Origin: Chondrilla cf. caribensis
Taxonomy: Eukaryota; Porifera; Demospongiae; Chondrillida; Chondrillidae
Assembly: GCA_964020155.1 (NCBI GenBank)
Contig: OZ026554.1
Coordinates: 42,501-106,500 of the forward strand
Length of the DNA: 64,000 nt
Direction: 5' to 3'
Positions 23,165 to 34,625 of this stretch are shown piece after piece. Under the pieces are notes generated by a model. That model was not told where the DNA came from and did no database searches. It was given only the letters and a program-made list of their open reading frames with translations. Made by a program: the position numbers and the translations under genes. The stretch's first letter is position 1. Each line of letters starts with the position of its first letter.

Positions 23165-26100
23165 ATGAACAAGAACGAGGAAGAAAGGTGTTCCTCGCCA
23201 AGTTTGAGCAGCGACGGTTTCTCCGACGAGGAAGAATCGATTCGTTCCGACAGCTCGAGACATCGCGTAAAAGACCTCCAGCGCCAAACAGAGAAGTGGG
23301 CGGAATGCACTGCAGAATGGAGAGATCGATGGGAAAAAATGAAGAGAGATCGTGACACAGTTTTGAAAAAAGCACGGAGTTACAAGCAGAAACTGGAGAA
23401 GACTACAGATAAGGTCGAGATTTTGCAAGACAAAATCAAAGAACTTGAGGAAGAGAATAAAGGGCTTAAAGACAAGCTCCAGCAGATCGAAAGTGTCGAG
23501 GATGAAGAGGTTGGAGAGCTTGAAAGACGTGGTACAGTACGTTTTAGGAGACGCAGTGAACCAGCTTTTCGCAAGTCATCTACATCCACCTTGACCAACA
23601 TGAAGGATGAGGGTTTGGGAAGTTCTGCAGAGAGCACGTCTCCTCCGGCCACTCCTGGAGGACTAGACCTTTCAGCGTTTTCGTTGACTCCAACACTAAA
23701 GATCATAGAAGACTTAGTCAGCAAGCACGAGAAAGACATGTCCGAACAGGAGAAAGACACGCCCACTGACAATACATTGGGTATGGCCAAGCAGTGGTCC
23801 ACTGCTTCTCAGCCAAGCATTAGTATGAGGAACCAGCAACATGAGCTGAAGGATGACTTTTCAGCATGGAAATCCAAGAAATCAGCCTTACCTCATTCAC
23901 CTCCACTGTCTACAACTCCCTCTCTTGGCCCTTCACACACAAGGCATACTGACAGGCAATCTGCTCCTGCCAAGAAGAGAGAAGTTCATACTAAACCTTC
24001 AGATCAATCTACAACTAGGCATAGTGCTAAATCCATGAATGCCAAGATCACTGGCACCAAGTCCACCACTACGAGACCCAACACCAGCAGGTCCACTGAA
24101 AGAATATCCTCTGAAGATCGATCTATTAACTCACAATCCACTGAAGATCGATCCACCAACCCACGATCCACTGAAGATCGATCCACCAATTCACGATCCA
24201 CTGAAGATCGATCCACTAATTCACGATCCACTGAAGATCGATCCACCAATTCACGATCCACTGAAGATCGATCCACCAATTCACGATCCACTGAAGATCG
24301 ATCCACCAATTCACGATCCACTGAAGATCGATCCACCAATTCACAATCCACTGCAAAGAAAATTGGTGGTAAACCTCAAGGATCATTCCTTGATCTTGCA
24401 TCTCGGTGAGTGTGTGTGACTGCATTGTGTTGTTAGTGTGGGAGTGTTATCAGGACATGCACACCTATGTCACTATTCACTGGAACACCGGCTGTCAGTG
24501 AGTATTGATGATATCTGTGCAGTCTATACATTGTCTAGTTATGACATCACAACATGTATGAAGATTATGTTTCTTTAAGTTATGTGTTTGTATTTGATCC
24601 ATCTTGTTGTCAGATATATCTGCTGGTGGTTAGTTGTTACGAATACACAAGAGTATGCCATTGATAATCTGTGTTATTATGGGAATGTTCACTGCTTGTA
24701 ATTCACAGCTGATAATAGGAGAGTTACTGTTGAGTGGGAGAGGGACATGTGGTTGAAACATTAGTTGTTAACTCCACCCGTCACCTAACTGGTCCTTAAA
24801 TGTTACTCTAATAAAGCAGTAGGCTGAACAGTGCGAGCCTTGGTGATAAGGAAATTGTCCTGAACTTCACATTGAGTAGCATTTGTTGGTATGAGTCTGT
24901 GTTCTGTTTTGTAGAACTGTAAAATACTTCATTTCAGTGCAGTTGTAAGTGTGATATCCAACTCCCACTGGGCTGCTGAATGGCTGTTCATTCTTCACTT
25001 TTGGTGTTTTATACACAGAGTGATAATTGTCATGGTTGCAGTGTTGCCATGGTTATAATTCTTGTTTGCTCTACATATAGGAAAGCTATGTATACTGCTG
25101 CAGTCATGCAGAGTGAGAAGCCCCACCCACCCATCATGAGCGGCTCCAAAATCAAGGTATAATGCAACCACCTCTCTGGTCCACTCCTCGGTGCACCACC
25201 ACTCCACCTCACCACTCCACCACCTCACAACTCCACCTCGCTGCTCCACCACCACCCTACTGACCACTCCACCACCTCACCACTTCACCACCTCACCACT
25301 CACCACTCCACCACCTCACCACTCACCACTCCACCACCTCACCACTCACCACTCCACCACCTCACCACTCCACCACCTCACAACTCCACCTCGCTGCTCC
25401 ACCACCACCCTACTGACCACTCCACCACCTCACCACTTCACCACCTCACCACTCACCACTCCACCACCTCACCACTTCACCACCTCACCCCTCACCACTC
25501 CACCACCTCACCGCTCCACCACCACCCCACTCACCACTCCACCACCTCACCACTCCATCACCACCCTACTGACCACTCCACCACCTCACCACTCCACCAC
25601 CTTACCACTCCACCACCACCCTACTGACCACCACCCCACTCACCACTCCACCACCACCCCACTCACCGCTCCACCACCACCCCACTCACCGCTCCACCAC
25701 CACCCCACTCACCGCTCCACCACCACCCCACTCACCACTCCACCACCACCCCACTCACCACTCCACCACCTCACTGCTCCACTTGTTCACTGGGTTGATC
25801 ACCCTAATAACTGTGATTGATTGGATGGCAAATTCCAATTTATCTTTGAATTTCTTATTGTTGAAATAATGATTTAGCAGTCAAAATCATGTGATAATAT
25901 TAAGCATTTACTTTCTCACTCCACACTCACAAGGGAGCTCGTGGACTATTGTTTATTTTAGTGATTAGAATCCAGACATAGCACTCTTGTGATAAGTGTC
26001 ATGAATATAATTATATGTATGTTAACGATATTCATGATGGTAATATAACAGGTGGTACAGATAAGCTGGTAGCCATGTCCTGTCCTCCTGGGCCTGGCCA

Positions 26101-26661
26101 GCCCCCAGTGGGTGGGTGTCAGTCATAATAGAAATGTGTGTCTATGTACTACTATGGGATGTAGTAGTTTCAAGCATTTAGTGTTTATGCATGCACTTAT
26201 AAACTCTACTAATTCTTTTCCAGTCATTTTCCCATTCCCAAGACTGCGTCACTCATGACCTCACCTCAGTACATCCGCCCATTATTGCATCCACTGCTGC
26301 CAATAAGCAGACCTCCAATGTTCCAAGTAGTAAGAGTACCTTTCAAACCACCTCGACCAAGCCTGGTGCTTCCTCAAGTAATGTTGCCAAGACAACAGGA
26401 TTCGTAGGTGGAACTGCTTCCAATAGTGGAACAAAGATCACAAAGATTCCAGAAAGTAATCGAAAATTCTCTGAAAATTCTCTGCGATCAGACTTATCAG
26501 ACAAGTCCAAAGTGATGCCAGATAGCACTAGCAACAAAGGAAATGGTTGGACCACTTCCAATGTGTCCCCAATAACCACACCCATGAACTCACCACGCCC
26601 ATCTACATCTGGTAATGTTGTTACGATGTATGCCACTCGTGTTCCTCTCCGTCAACCATAG
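23165..26661 (+). CDS. CCDC102A: Coiled-coil protein, CCDC102A-like
   Basis: It starts at ATG 23165 (MNKNEEERCSSPS). A coiled coil occupies roughly residues 35-120, with WAECTAEWRDRWEKMKRDRD. This matches the signature of CCDC102A, in which a conserved WSDCTANWREKW segment opens the coiled coil. A linker rich in Ser/Thr/Pro follows, then a ten-residue repeat STEDRSTNSR (24096-24352), a small exon (25081-25156) and a last exon (about 26223-26661) that is again Ser/Thr-rich and disordered. The stop is at 26659-26661. Vertebrate CCDC102A has a longer C-terminal coiled coil; here that half is low complexity. The function of the family is poorly known. Identity rests mainly on the first coiled coil. 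Confidence 0.75.
24096..24352 (+). repeat. 30-bp coding minisatellite in CCDC102A-like gene
   Basis: About eight units with core CTGAAGATCGATCCACCAAT encode STEDRSTNSR in frame. Every unit has the palindromic ATCGAT. Copies are nearly identical, which suggests recent expansion. Confidence 0.93.
25195..25785. repeat. CACC/CTCC-rich intronic minisatellite (CCDC102A-like gene)
   Basis: Irregular units of about 19 bp such as CACCACTCCACCACCTCAC. The array is almost free of G on the plus strand and starts about 30 bases after the donor ATCAAG/GTATAA, while 440 bp of ordinary sequence lie between its end and the acceptor. Confidence 0.92.
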
Positions 26662-27119
26662 ACAGCATATCTGCTGGACGAAATGCACTGTGTGAATACC
26701 TTTTTATACCAACCCTCAACCTTTATTACTGATTATGGGGTAAATGTATTTTTACAGATCATTGATTGTATAATATTCATTTTATGCCTGCGCCGAGTAC
26801 AGTATTACCTTTGAATATCTCCGTTTAATAGTCCGTGCACTTCCGTACACGATAGTATCTATATTTGGATGGAACCCATTTTTGCGAGTATTTCCGTTCT
26901 AGTCGACTGGAAGAACCTTGGCAGCTCGCTCAAGTGATTCACAACGACCAAACGATACGCCATGCCTGGACGAGATGAATGTTGCATGAGGTGGAGGGAT
27001 AAGAGTTGTTTTTGCCGCGTGGAGTGGGCCATGTGGGCCAACATGATGTGCTACTGGGCTGGTTGGAGTGAGTCGGACACGTACACACACTGCGACGGGT
27101 AGCGCTCGCACGTTGTGTG

Positions 27120-27183
<64 letters not shown>

Positions 27184-27325
27184 TTTTCATCTCTATATCT
27201 CTCATTCCACTAGTTTTGTTGCTCAGTGCTTTTATCAGTTGTTTCTTTCTGACTGAAGTAACAACTAACGACACTCTACCATCTCTAGTTGGATTCTATA
27301 CGCGTTTCATAATCCTGTATCCCAA

Positions 27326-27397
<72 letters not shown>

Positions 27398-27680
27398 GGC
27401 ACATAACCATACATTTCATTGGCTTGCTATTCAAGTCCCAATGACTTATAATAGCCATTCTTGTTATCCAGTATGATATTTTTAGTGAACTTGAGTTATG
27501 GTTATTGTGATCAGACATCTCTGTATAGGAATCCAGTTAGCATTAACCCAATCACAGACTCCACATCCTGTATACCATGTGCACTTGAAAGGTTTAGATA
27601 TTCTTAACACCAATTCAAGGGGTCTTAGCCCACTCATCATCCTAATTGAATATCCTCGTAGTCGAAGGAGAAATGGGAAG
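26662..27680. other. Intergenic stretch with two (TG)n tracts
   Basis: (TG)n runs occupy 27114-27180 and 27329-27394. A 61-codon minus-strand frame beginning at 27044 has no recognised similarity, so I do not call it a gene. Confidence 0.5.
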
Positions 27681-28519
27681 ATGCCCGAGCCGAGATTGTG
27701 AGTGCTGTGTACGCTACCGCACTACATCCAGCATGTTATTGTCATCTCTCCCCCACAGTGGTCAGCAGTTTATTGCACCTGTCATAAGAGCTACATATTT
27801 CATTGGTTCGGAATATGTATTTAGATTTGTATTCTATGCCATGTAAGTTATTCATTGTTAATTTTATATTTGATGTTGTTCATTGCTATTATAACATTCG
27901 TTGCTGTTGTTAATTTTGGTACAGTGTGTGTGCAATGAGCTTCACTCTCCTCTCGCTCATCTCGGGGGGAATGTGCCTATTCTGTGGAGCAGTCGTTTAC
28001 TGCATGGTGAGTTGACTTGTGGAACGTGTTCAACTTCACTTGAAAATTGCCTGCAGCCTCCACTGACACACTTGTGAGATGCCACTGGCTCCAATGCACT
28101 AGTATGGTCTATTTAGAGTTTCAGGTCTAGCACCGTTGTTGACTTGTGAAAGTGAATTTAATGTAATTAGTCAAATATAATTTTTTTCTATTGTCTTGTC
28201 CATGTAATTTCACTAAGGTTTTATTGTGTGTGTGTGTGTGCGTATGTATGTATGTATGTGTGTGTGTTTATGGAAGATAGCTACATTCCCTGACTTCTCA
28301 CTGCAGTCCATGTTCTTTGGTGAGAGATGGAGAGCTCCTGACATGGCATGGGGTCCTTGGAAGGATGAGGGAAAAACCCGGGAGACTGCTAAGCAGACTC
28401 GAGGTGGTACGATGTCCAAGCCACCAGCTCAACCTCCCCCTCGTGCCCCTGGGAAGGGGACGCTCTCTTCTGCTCCAATGGGACCTCCACCTCAGTCTCC
28501 ACCTCCTCGAGCTGTTTAG
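27681..28519 (+). CDS. Unrecognised small membrane protein
   Basis: Four exons join in phase. ATG 27681 starts MPEPR and is cut in the sixth codon by the donor GAGATT/GTGAGT. Exon 2 gives GQQFIAPVIRATYFIGSEYV; exon 3 is hydrophobic (AMSFTLLSLISGGMCLFCGA); exon 4 has FFGERWRAPDMAWGPWKDEG and a Pro-rich tail (PPAQPPPRAPGKG ... PPPQSPPPRAV) with the stop at 28517-28519. One long or two closely spaced membrane segments (about residues 18-62) are followed by a Trp-rich juxtamembrane stretch and a likely disordered cytosolic tail with possible SH3/WW ligand motifs. The protein is about 125 residues. Phase-consistent splicing and the clean final exon support a real gene; I do not recognise the family. 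Confidence 0.7.
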
Positions 28520-29349
28520 CTCCAATTCAAACTTCAAATGTAAATTAATAATCTCATTTGCACCCACAATTTCCATCCATAGATAGTATTGGTAGTGTAC
28601 TTGATGTTCTATACTCAATGACAGTAGTTACCACTAAATACTGTACTGGTTTTCGACTTATATATGCATGTTATGTAGATAGATAGATATTATTATAGTG
28701 CAATATGTCAAAATAACAGACACTAGGACATATCATCCAACAAAGCACCGATAGAAAGACAAAATATACATAGGCCAAAAATCAGGAACAAAATGTATTA
28801 TGGTCCACATAGTATAGATCTTCATAATTGCTGGACTTTGACATGCAGTTGGAAATCAATATAATGCTCCATCATCTAGTTCATAAGGGGGAGTCTGCTA
28901 GTTTGCCATACACTACATTGCAGTAGACAGTGCTTTATGTCTTCAATATCCCCAAACAAACACTTCCTGCAAACACATCATTCTGTTGGGATAATTATTA
29001 TGTCTCCATAGCCCAGTTTCAATATAGAGTAGAGCTGTTCCTCCCCTCAATTGCATCAGCACCTATAGACATTTGAGTGCACATCACCACAGATGGGACT
29101 GAATCAGATGGTCTATGTATAACATTATTATATTATGGTATTTGGCCAGCTGAATTTAGTATTAGATAGATAATTTCATTTTTCAATAGGGATACTGTAT
29201 CTGCAATGCATAATAGATTTTCATACAGACTGTTTGAAAAGAACAGGAACTGAAAAGCAGATTTGGCTGAACAAGACCATAGATACTAGAGAAATACCTC
29301 TAGCATCTATTCAAGACTAAGTTGGTAGTGTCTAGGGTTATTATCATAG
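28520..29349. other. Gene-poor AT-rich stretch before repeat copy B
   Basis: I see no supported gene. It holds the 3' end of the small membrane protein gene and AT-rich sequence up to the repeat. Confidence 0.5.
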
Positions 29350-29935
29350 AAATTAATAAAAAAGTCACCCACTCAGGGTCAAAGACACCTATATATGTAG
29401 AGTTTTACAGGGACTTTCCACAGAGACTGTGTACTTGCGTCATTCCACGAATGCAGAAGACACTATTCTAGCTGGGAGGTCAGCCGCGAGTCCCAAAGCT
29501 CCCCCCTACGGTTCTTTGTAGAGAGTATTGCGACTGACCACCAGGAAGTGAGCTATTTTTTTTTCAGAGAAAAAAACCGTCCTTTGGAGGATTCGAACCC
29601 GCGACCTGGAGCCTAGAGTCGTGTCACCTGACCAACCGGCTACCGTGACCTATCTATTTTATAATCATTATCTGCGCTATTTAAAGTTGCCCTAAATGTT
29701 CAATTCGAAATATAGGCCGTCCCCAGCCACTAAAATCACTTGATTGTCTCTGATAGGTTTAGAAGAACCTTCACTGAAGATCTAAAGCTCACCGTAGCCG
29801 TTGCGCTCGAATTCTAGCCCAAATTCTAATTCGCGGCTCTTTGAAATCGGCCATTTTTTTGCGCAATATAAACTACGAGTAAAATCACTGTTGTTGTTAC
29901 GCGTAGGAACACTAGCCTATTATATGTACAGTTTA
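29350..29935 (-). mobile_element. tRNA-containing interspersed repeat, copy B (inverted)
   Basis: This is the same element as at 570-1138, on the other strand. It begins ATTAATAAAAAAGTCACCCA at its 3' end. In element orientation, box A TAGCCGGTTGG (29632-29642) is closer to the tRNA consensus than in copy A, and the box B GGTTCGAATCC is kept (29589-29599). Similarity runs past the tRNA through GGGCAACTTTAAATAGCGCA and AAAATGGCCGATTTC to about CCTACGCGTAAC. It ends roughly 85 bp before the CNOT1 start codon. Confidence 0.8.
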
Positions 29936-30018
29936 TACGAGGCTTGTTAGAGTGTTTCCCTGTAATTATCTCCTGGCTCCACCCAGCAAACCAGTTGCCG
30001 ATTGCTGGGAGACTCGCC

Positions 30019-33000
30019 ATGAGCCTCAATCCTCGTTGTCTGGCCTTGAATCAGATCACTAGTCTGGTTCAAAATGTCAATAAGAAAAACTACAAATCGA
30101 CTTGCTCGGAACTGTCTACTGTAAGCCTCTTCGCTACTCTGCTAGCTTTCAACCTCAGTTAACCTATTCAATATGATGATAATTAACTGTCTACTTCTTC
30201 TGGTACAGCTCGTTGAACGTTATGGTAGTGAAGCCGATCAACACTTGTTTCGAATTCTTCTGTCTGTGGTGGATTTTTCACCAGAGGGTAAAGCTTCTGC
30301 GAAAGACGAGCACCAAATACAGCTTCTGATACAGGAGACCAACTCGGTCACTACCAAACCAAACTTCGTGTCTGTTCTCTGTTTTGGATTTGAAAAACAG
30401 ACTAATAAGGTGAGACAGCAATATAGCCATTCCTGGCCACCTTGAAGTTGAGTTGGGGTTAGGGCTGTCCTAATGTCCTGTGCATGTGAGAGGGGAGGTT
30501 TCTTGCCCAGGACAACCCACACTCACACTGCATGCATTCACACATCTCTGCATGTTCACTGACTATTATCTGTGATCCATTCCACACACAGAGCCTCGCT
30601 CCAACAGCCAACATGTTGCAGTCAGTATGTAAGGGATTGCGATTGTCTGCAGTTCAAGAGGTACTGTACAACTGAGTATCAATGAGGTACATGATGTGCA
30701 GGTGTCTCAGCTTGAACATGTGGTTGTCCATCATATCGCAGGTGGTGGTGGCTTTGGGGTTAGCTCTCTCTTTCAATTTTGATCTGAAGCAGTTAGGTGA
30801 GTCTTGAGCACTGCAAGTGATGCTGGATAGAGACGCACTTGGTGGACTATATCACTGCCATTACTACCTTCATGTAGCTAGCAACCATTTGAAGGCAAAG
30901 CTTCCTGAACTGCTCAAAACATTCTCAGATTACGGTAGATCAGTAAGCTTGGTCTGATGATGCATTGTGTGAGATATAACTTGCTGTGTGTGCAGATCCC
31001 GGTCAAAGTGTGCACGACAGTGGGCTGAATGAGGTCAGTGCCGAGGTGCTCCACACCCTCCTCCTCTACCTCATCCAGCATTCTGAGCAGGATCTGGGGC
31101 TGACAAGAGATGCTGTAGAGGCTTTCATTGGGACCATCCGGCAAGGTGTGTTAGTGTGCTCTGTTGTTGATGGAACCTTAACATCTTATAGTTCAAATAT
31201 TGTGTAGACTTTCCAAGAGAACGTGTTCCTGTTGTCTTGGCCCCTCTCCTCTACCGCCAGGAAACAGACATCACTGAGGACCGTTTGGTGTCTACAGTCA
31301 CTTCGACATCAGCAGCTGTGAGACAGGTAGTGCATCCTTGGTTTTGCAATTGGAGTCCAGTTGTTGTATTTGCATATGTAGACAAGCATGGATCTCCACA
31401 GCCTGTTCCACGAGCTGGGATACTCCTCCATGTTGTCGTGAGTACACAGCCACTGAAATGTGTGCAATTTCAGTAATGGATTGGTTCACTTCTCAGGAAA
31501 GAGGTTGTTCTGCAGCACTTCAAGGATCTGGATGTGGTAGAGATATCTCCAAAAGCTGTTGCTAGAATTTTAGGTGTGTATCTGTGTGTGTGCCTTTGTG
31601 TTGCAATGTTCTTGAGCTCTGACCCTGTATCAAACCATGTAGGAATGATGGCTGCCACGTACAATACATTAACTGACAGTGTTCCGCTGCAAGCTGGTCC
31701 AGAGGAAAAGCTCCTTCAGGATCCACCTCCCCAGCCACCAACGTGGAATGTGGATGCCTTCATCGACGCTCTCAAAGTCAAGGTAGTCCTGTTGGGAACT
31801 AACTTGCACTCTCAAAACACCACAAACGCTCCCTCAGACACACCCCAAGACACACCCACTTGGTCCAAATGATGACTTCATAGTTCAGCAGATGAGCCTC
31901 TGGTAGTGCAAAGTTGACGATAACATTTCGCCCCTATCTGATGGACCACCTGTTATGTGCAGTGTGTAGTGTATGCAGTGTGATGTCACAGTCTGAATCT
32001 TGTACATCACTGACTGTTTGAAGGTCACCAACGTCTACCTAGTGTCCCATAATGTATACTAACACGAACATACGTACGTATATGTATACTCCTCTGGAGG
32101 TGTTATGGACCTTGTGGTGACCAGCAGTGGGATTTCCTTCTATTGTGTCATTGATGGCTACTTGTTCTGCAGTGTTCCAACATGAATTGGAGAGAAGTTG
32201 TGCTGGAATTTGACCATCCGGAGTTCTTCCTCCCCGAGGTGGACGGGCTTAGGATGATCATGAAGGCATACAGACATGCTACCTCCGTGAGTGTACTTGT
32301 GTGAGGGTGTGGGCTGTTATCAAGGTAGCCATTGTCATTTGGTCTTAGGACGTATTTCCAGTGGAGTCACTGTATCGAATGTGGTCCAATACAAAAGGAC
32401 AGTTGTCATGGATACGCCATGCACTTTCAGGCTGCCCAGAGTTTAGCTTTGCTGATTTTCCATGTAAGGAAGTTACTGTTGGCACACAGCGGTCACTGCC
32501 AGAGGACGAGAGCAGGAACATACGAACATGGTAAGCTGCTCGGCTCTGTGTAATGTCATACAGAGTGTGGAGCTGTTGTGTGGAGCTGTTGTGTGGAGCT
32601 GTTGTGTGGAGCTGTTGTGTGGAGCTGTTGTGTGGAGCTGTTGTGTGGAGCTGTAGTGTGGAGCTGTTGTGTGGAGCTGTTGTGTGGAGCTGTTGTGTGG
32701 AGCTGTTGTGTGGAGCTGTTGTGTGGAGCTGTTGTGTGGAGCTGTTGTGTGGAGCTGTTGTGTGCATGGAGCTGTTGTGTGGAGCTGTTGTGTGGAGCTG
32801 TTGTGTGGAGCTGTTGTGTGGAGCTGTTGTGTGGAGCTGTTGTGTGGAGCTGTTGTGTGGAGCTGTTGTGTGGAGCTGTTGTGTGGAGCTGTTGTGTGGA
32901 GCTGTTGTGTGGAGCTGTTGTGTGCATGGAGCTGTTGTGTGGAGCTGTTGTGTGGAGCTGTTGTGTGGAGCTGTTGTGTGGAGCTGTTGTGTGGAGCTGT

Positions 33001-34579
33001 TGTGTGGAGCTGTTGTGTGGAGCTGTAGTGTGGAGCTGTAGTGTGGAGCTGTAGTGTGGAGCTGTTGTGTGGAGCTGTAGTGTGGAGCTGTTGTGTGGAG
33101 CTGTTGTGTGGAGCTGTTGTGTGGAGCTGTTGTGTGGAGCTGTTGTGTGGAGCTGTTGTGTGGAGCTGTTGTGTGGAGCTGTAGTGTGGAGCTGTTGTGT
33201 GGAGCTGTTGTGTGGAGCTGTTGTGTGCATGGAGCTGTTGTGTGGAGCTGTTGTGTGGAGCTGTTGTGTGGAGCCATTTCTACGTGTTGCGTACAGTATG
33301 TATCTGTTCCCCTTACTTGCTCTGTGTGCATTGCAGGACATCTCTTGATCTCATTGAGACACTGCTGAACTTGGCAGAATCAGGACACTTTGAAGAAGTC
33401 CATCAGCTATTTGGATTTCCCCTGAAGCACTGCCCAGACATTTTGCTGTTTGGTGTCCTCCAGTCAAAGGTAGACACCTGAGTGTGCATACATTACAGAC
33501 AGCGTGTGCTGTATTGTCTCCCCACTTCCCTCACTGTCCCCCACTGTTCCCCACTTCCCCCAATTCCCTCACTTCCCCCACTATCTCCCACTTCCCCCAC
33601 TTCCCCCACTTCCCCCACTATCTCCCTTTTCCTCCCCTTCCCCCATTATCATCCCCTATCTCCCCACAGCCCATCTGGCACACGATGCAGCACGAACTGC
33701 TATGTTTTCTGGTTCCCTTCTTCATGGCCAATCATCCCAACTCCTCTAGCATCCTGCACTTTGCCTGGCAAGGAGCTGCTGTGAGTTCACCAACATGCTG
33801 TGACCTACATACATATGGTCGTAGTCGATCTTGTCAAGAAGTCTTAACTACTTGGCTTACCTCCCTATTGTCCAGAGTGACCCTTCCATTGTTCGGCAGC
33901 TGATGAGTAATGCTATAGCCGACTGGTACCTGCGGTCAGACACTCCACCCGATCACTCCAAACTCTCTAAAATACTGGACGTCACCCAGGACCTGAAGGC
34001 GCTGTCCAATCTGCTCAACAACGCTCAGTTCTCCTTTGTGTTGGACCTGGCCTGTCTTGCTGCTAAGAGGGAATACCTCAAATTGGACAAGTGGGTCACA
34101 GACAAAATCAGAGAGCATCAGGTAAACCCCTGAGTATGTCTTCCCAGAACCACTGCATGTGCTGGCCTGGTTTGTTGTGGGCAATATTTCAACTTCTTTG
34201 CTCTCCAATCCACAGGAGTCCTTCATTGCTGCCTGCATAGCCTTCCTGACTAGGAAAGCAGGCAATCCCATTGTGCCTGGGTCTGACACAAGGACCTCAC
34301 TCAACCATGACATCGTGGTCACTATTTTGTCCTGTCTTCAGCCTGTGCTCAGGTGAGCATGCTCCTCATGTGGACTGTCAGTATTCCACCAGTTGTATCT
34401 TGTCTTCTTTATCATTCTCTTATTGCCAGCTCTCTGTCTGCTGATTGGGCGGAGAAGCTGCGAGCACTGATACAAATCCATGGACCAATTACCCCCAAAC
34501 TAACAGCGTTGTATAAAGCAGGGGAATCCCCTCCTTTTACTTCTAATCCTGTGAGCTGATTGCTGCTTGTCACAGATCC

Positions 34580-34625
<46 letters not shown>

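Noticed and set aside
25191..25820. 209-codon His/Thr/Pro-rich frame
   Set aside because: It is the CACC-type intronic array, not coding; the flanking exons of the CCDC102A-like gene splice around it.
26859..27111. Possible minus-strand exon (HHVGPHGPLHAAK or MLAHMAHSTRQ frames)
   Set aside because: Short, with two competing frames, no recognised similarity and no convincing splice partners.
32345..33341. Long frames on both strands (up to 328 codons, [17 protein letters not shown])
   Set aside because: They are produced by the 13-bp array inside a CNOT1 intron; no conserved protein character.
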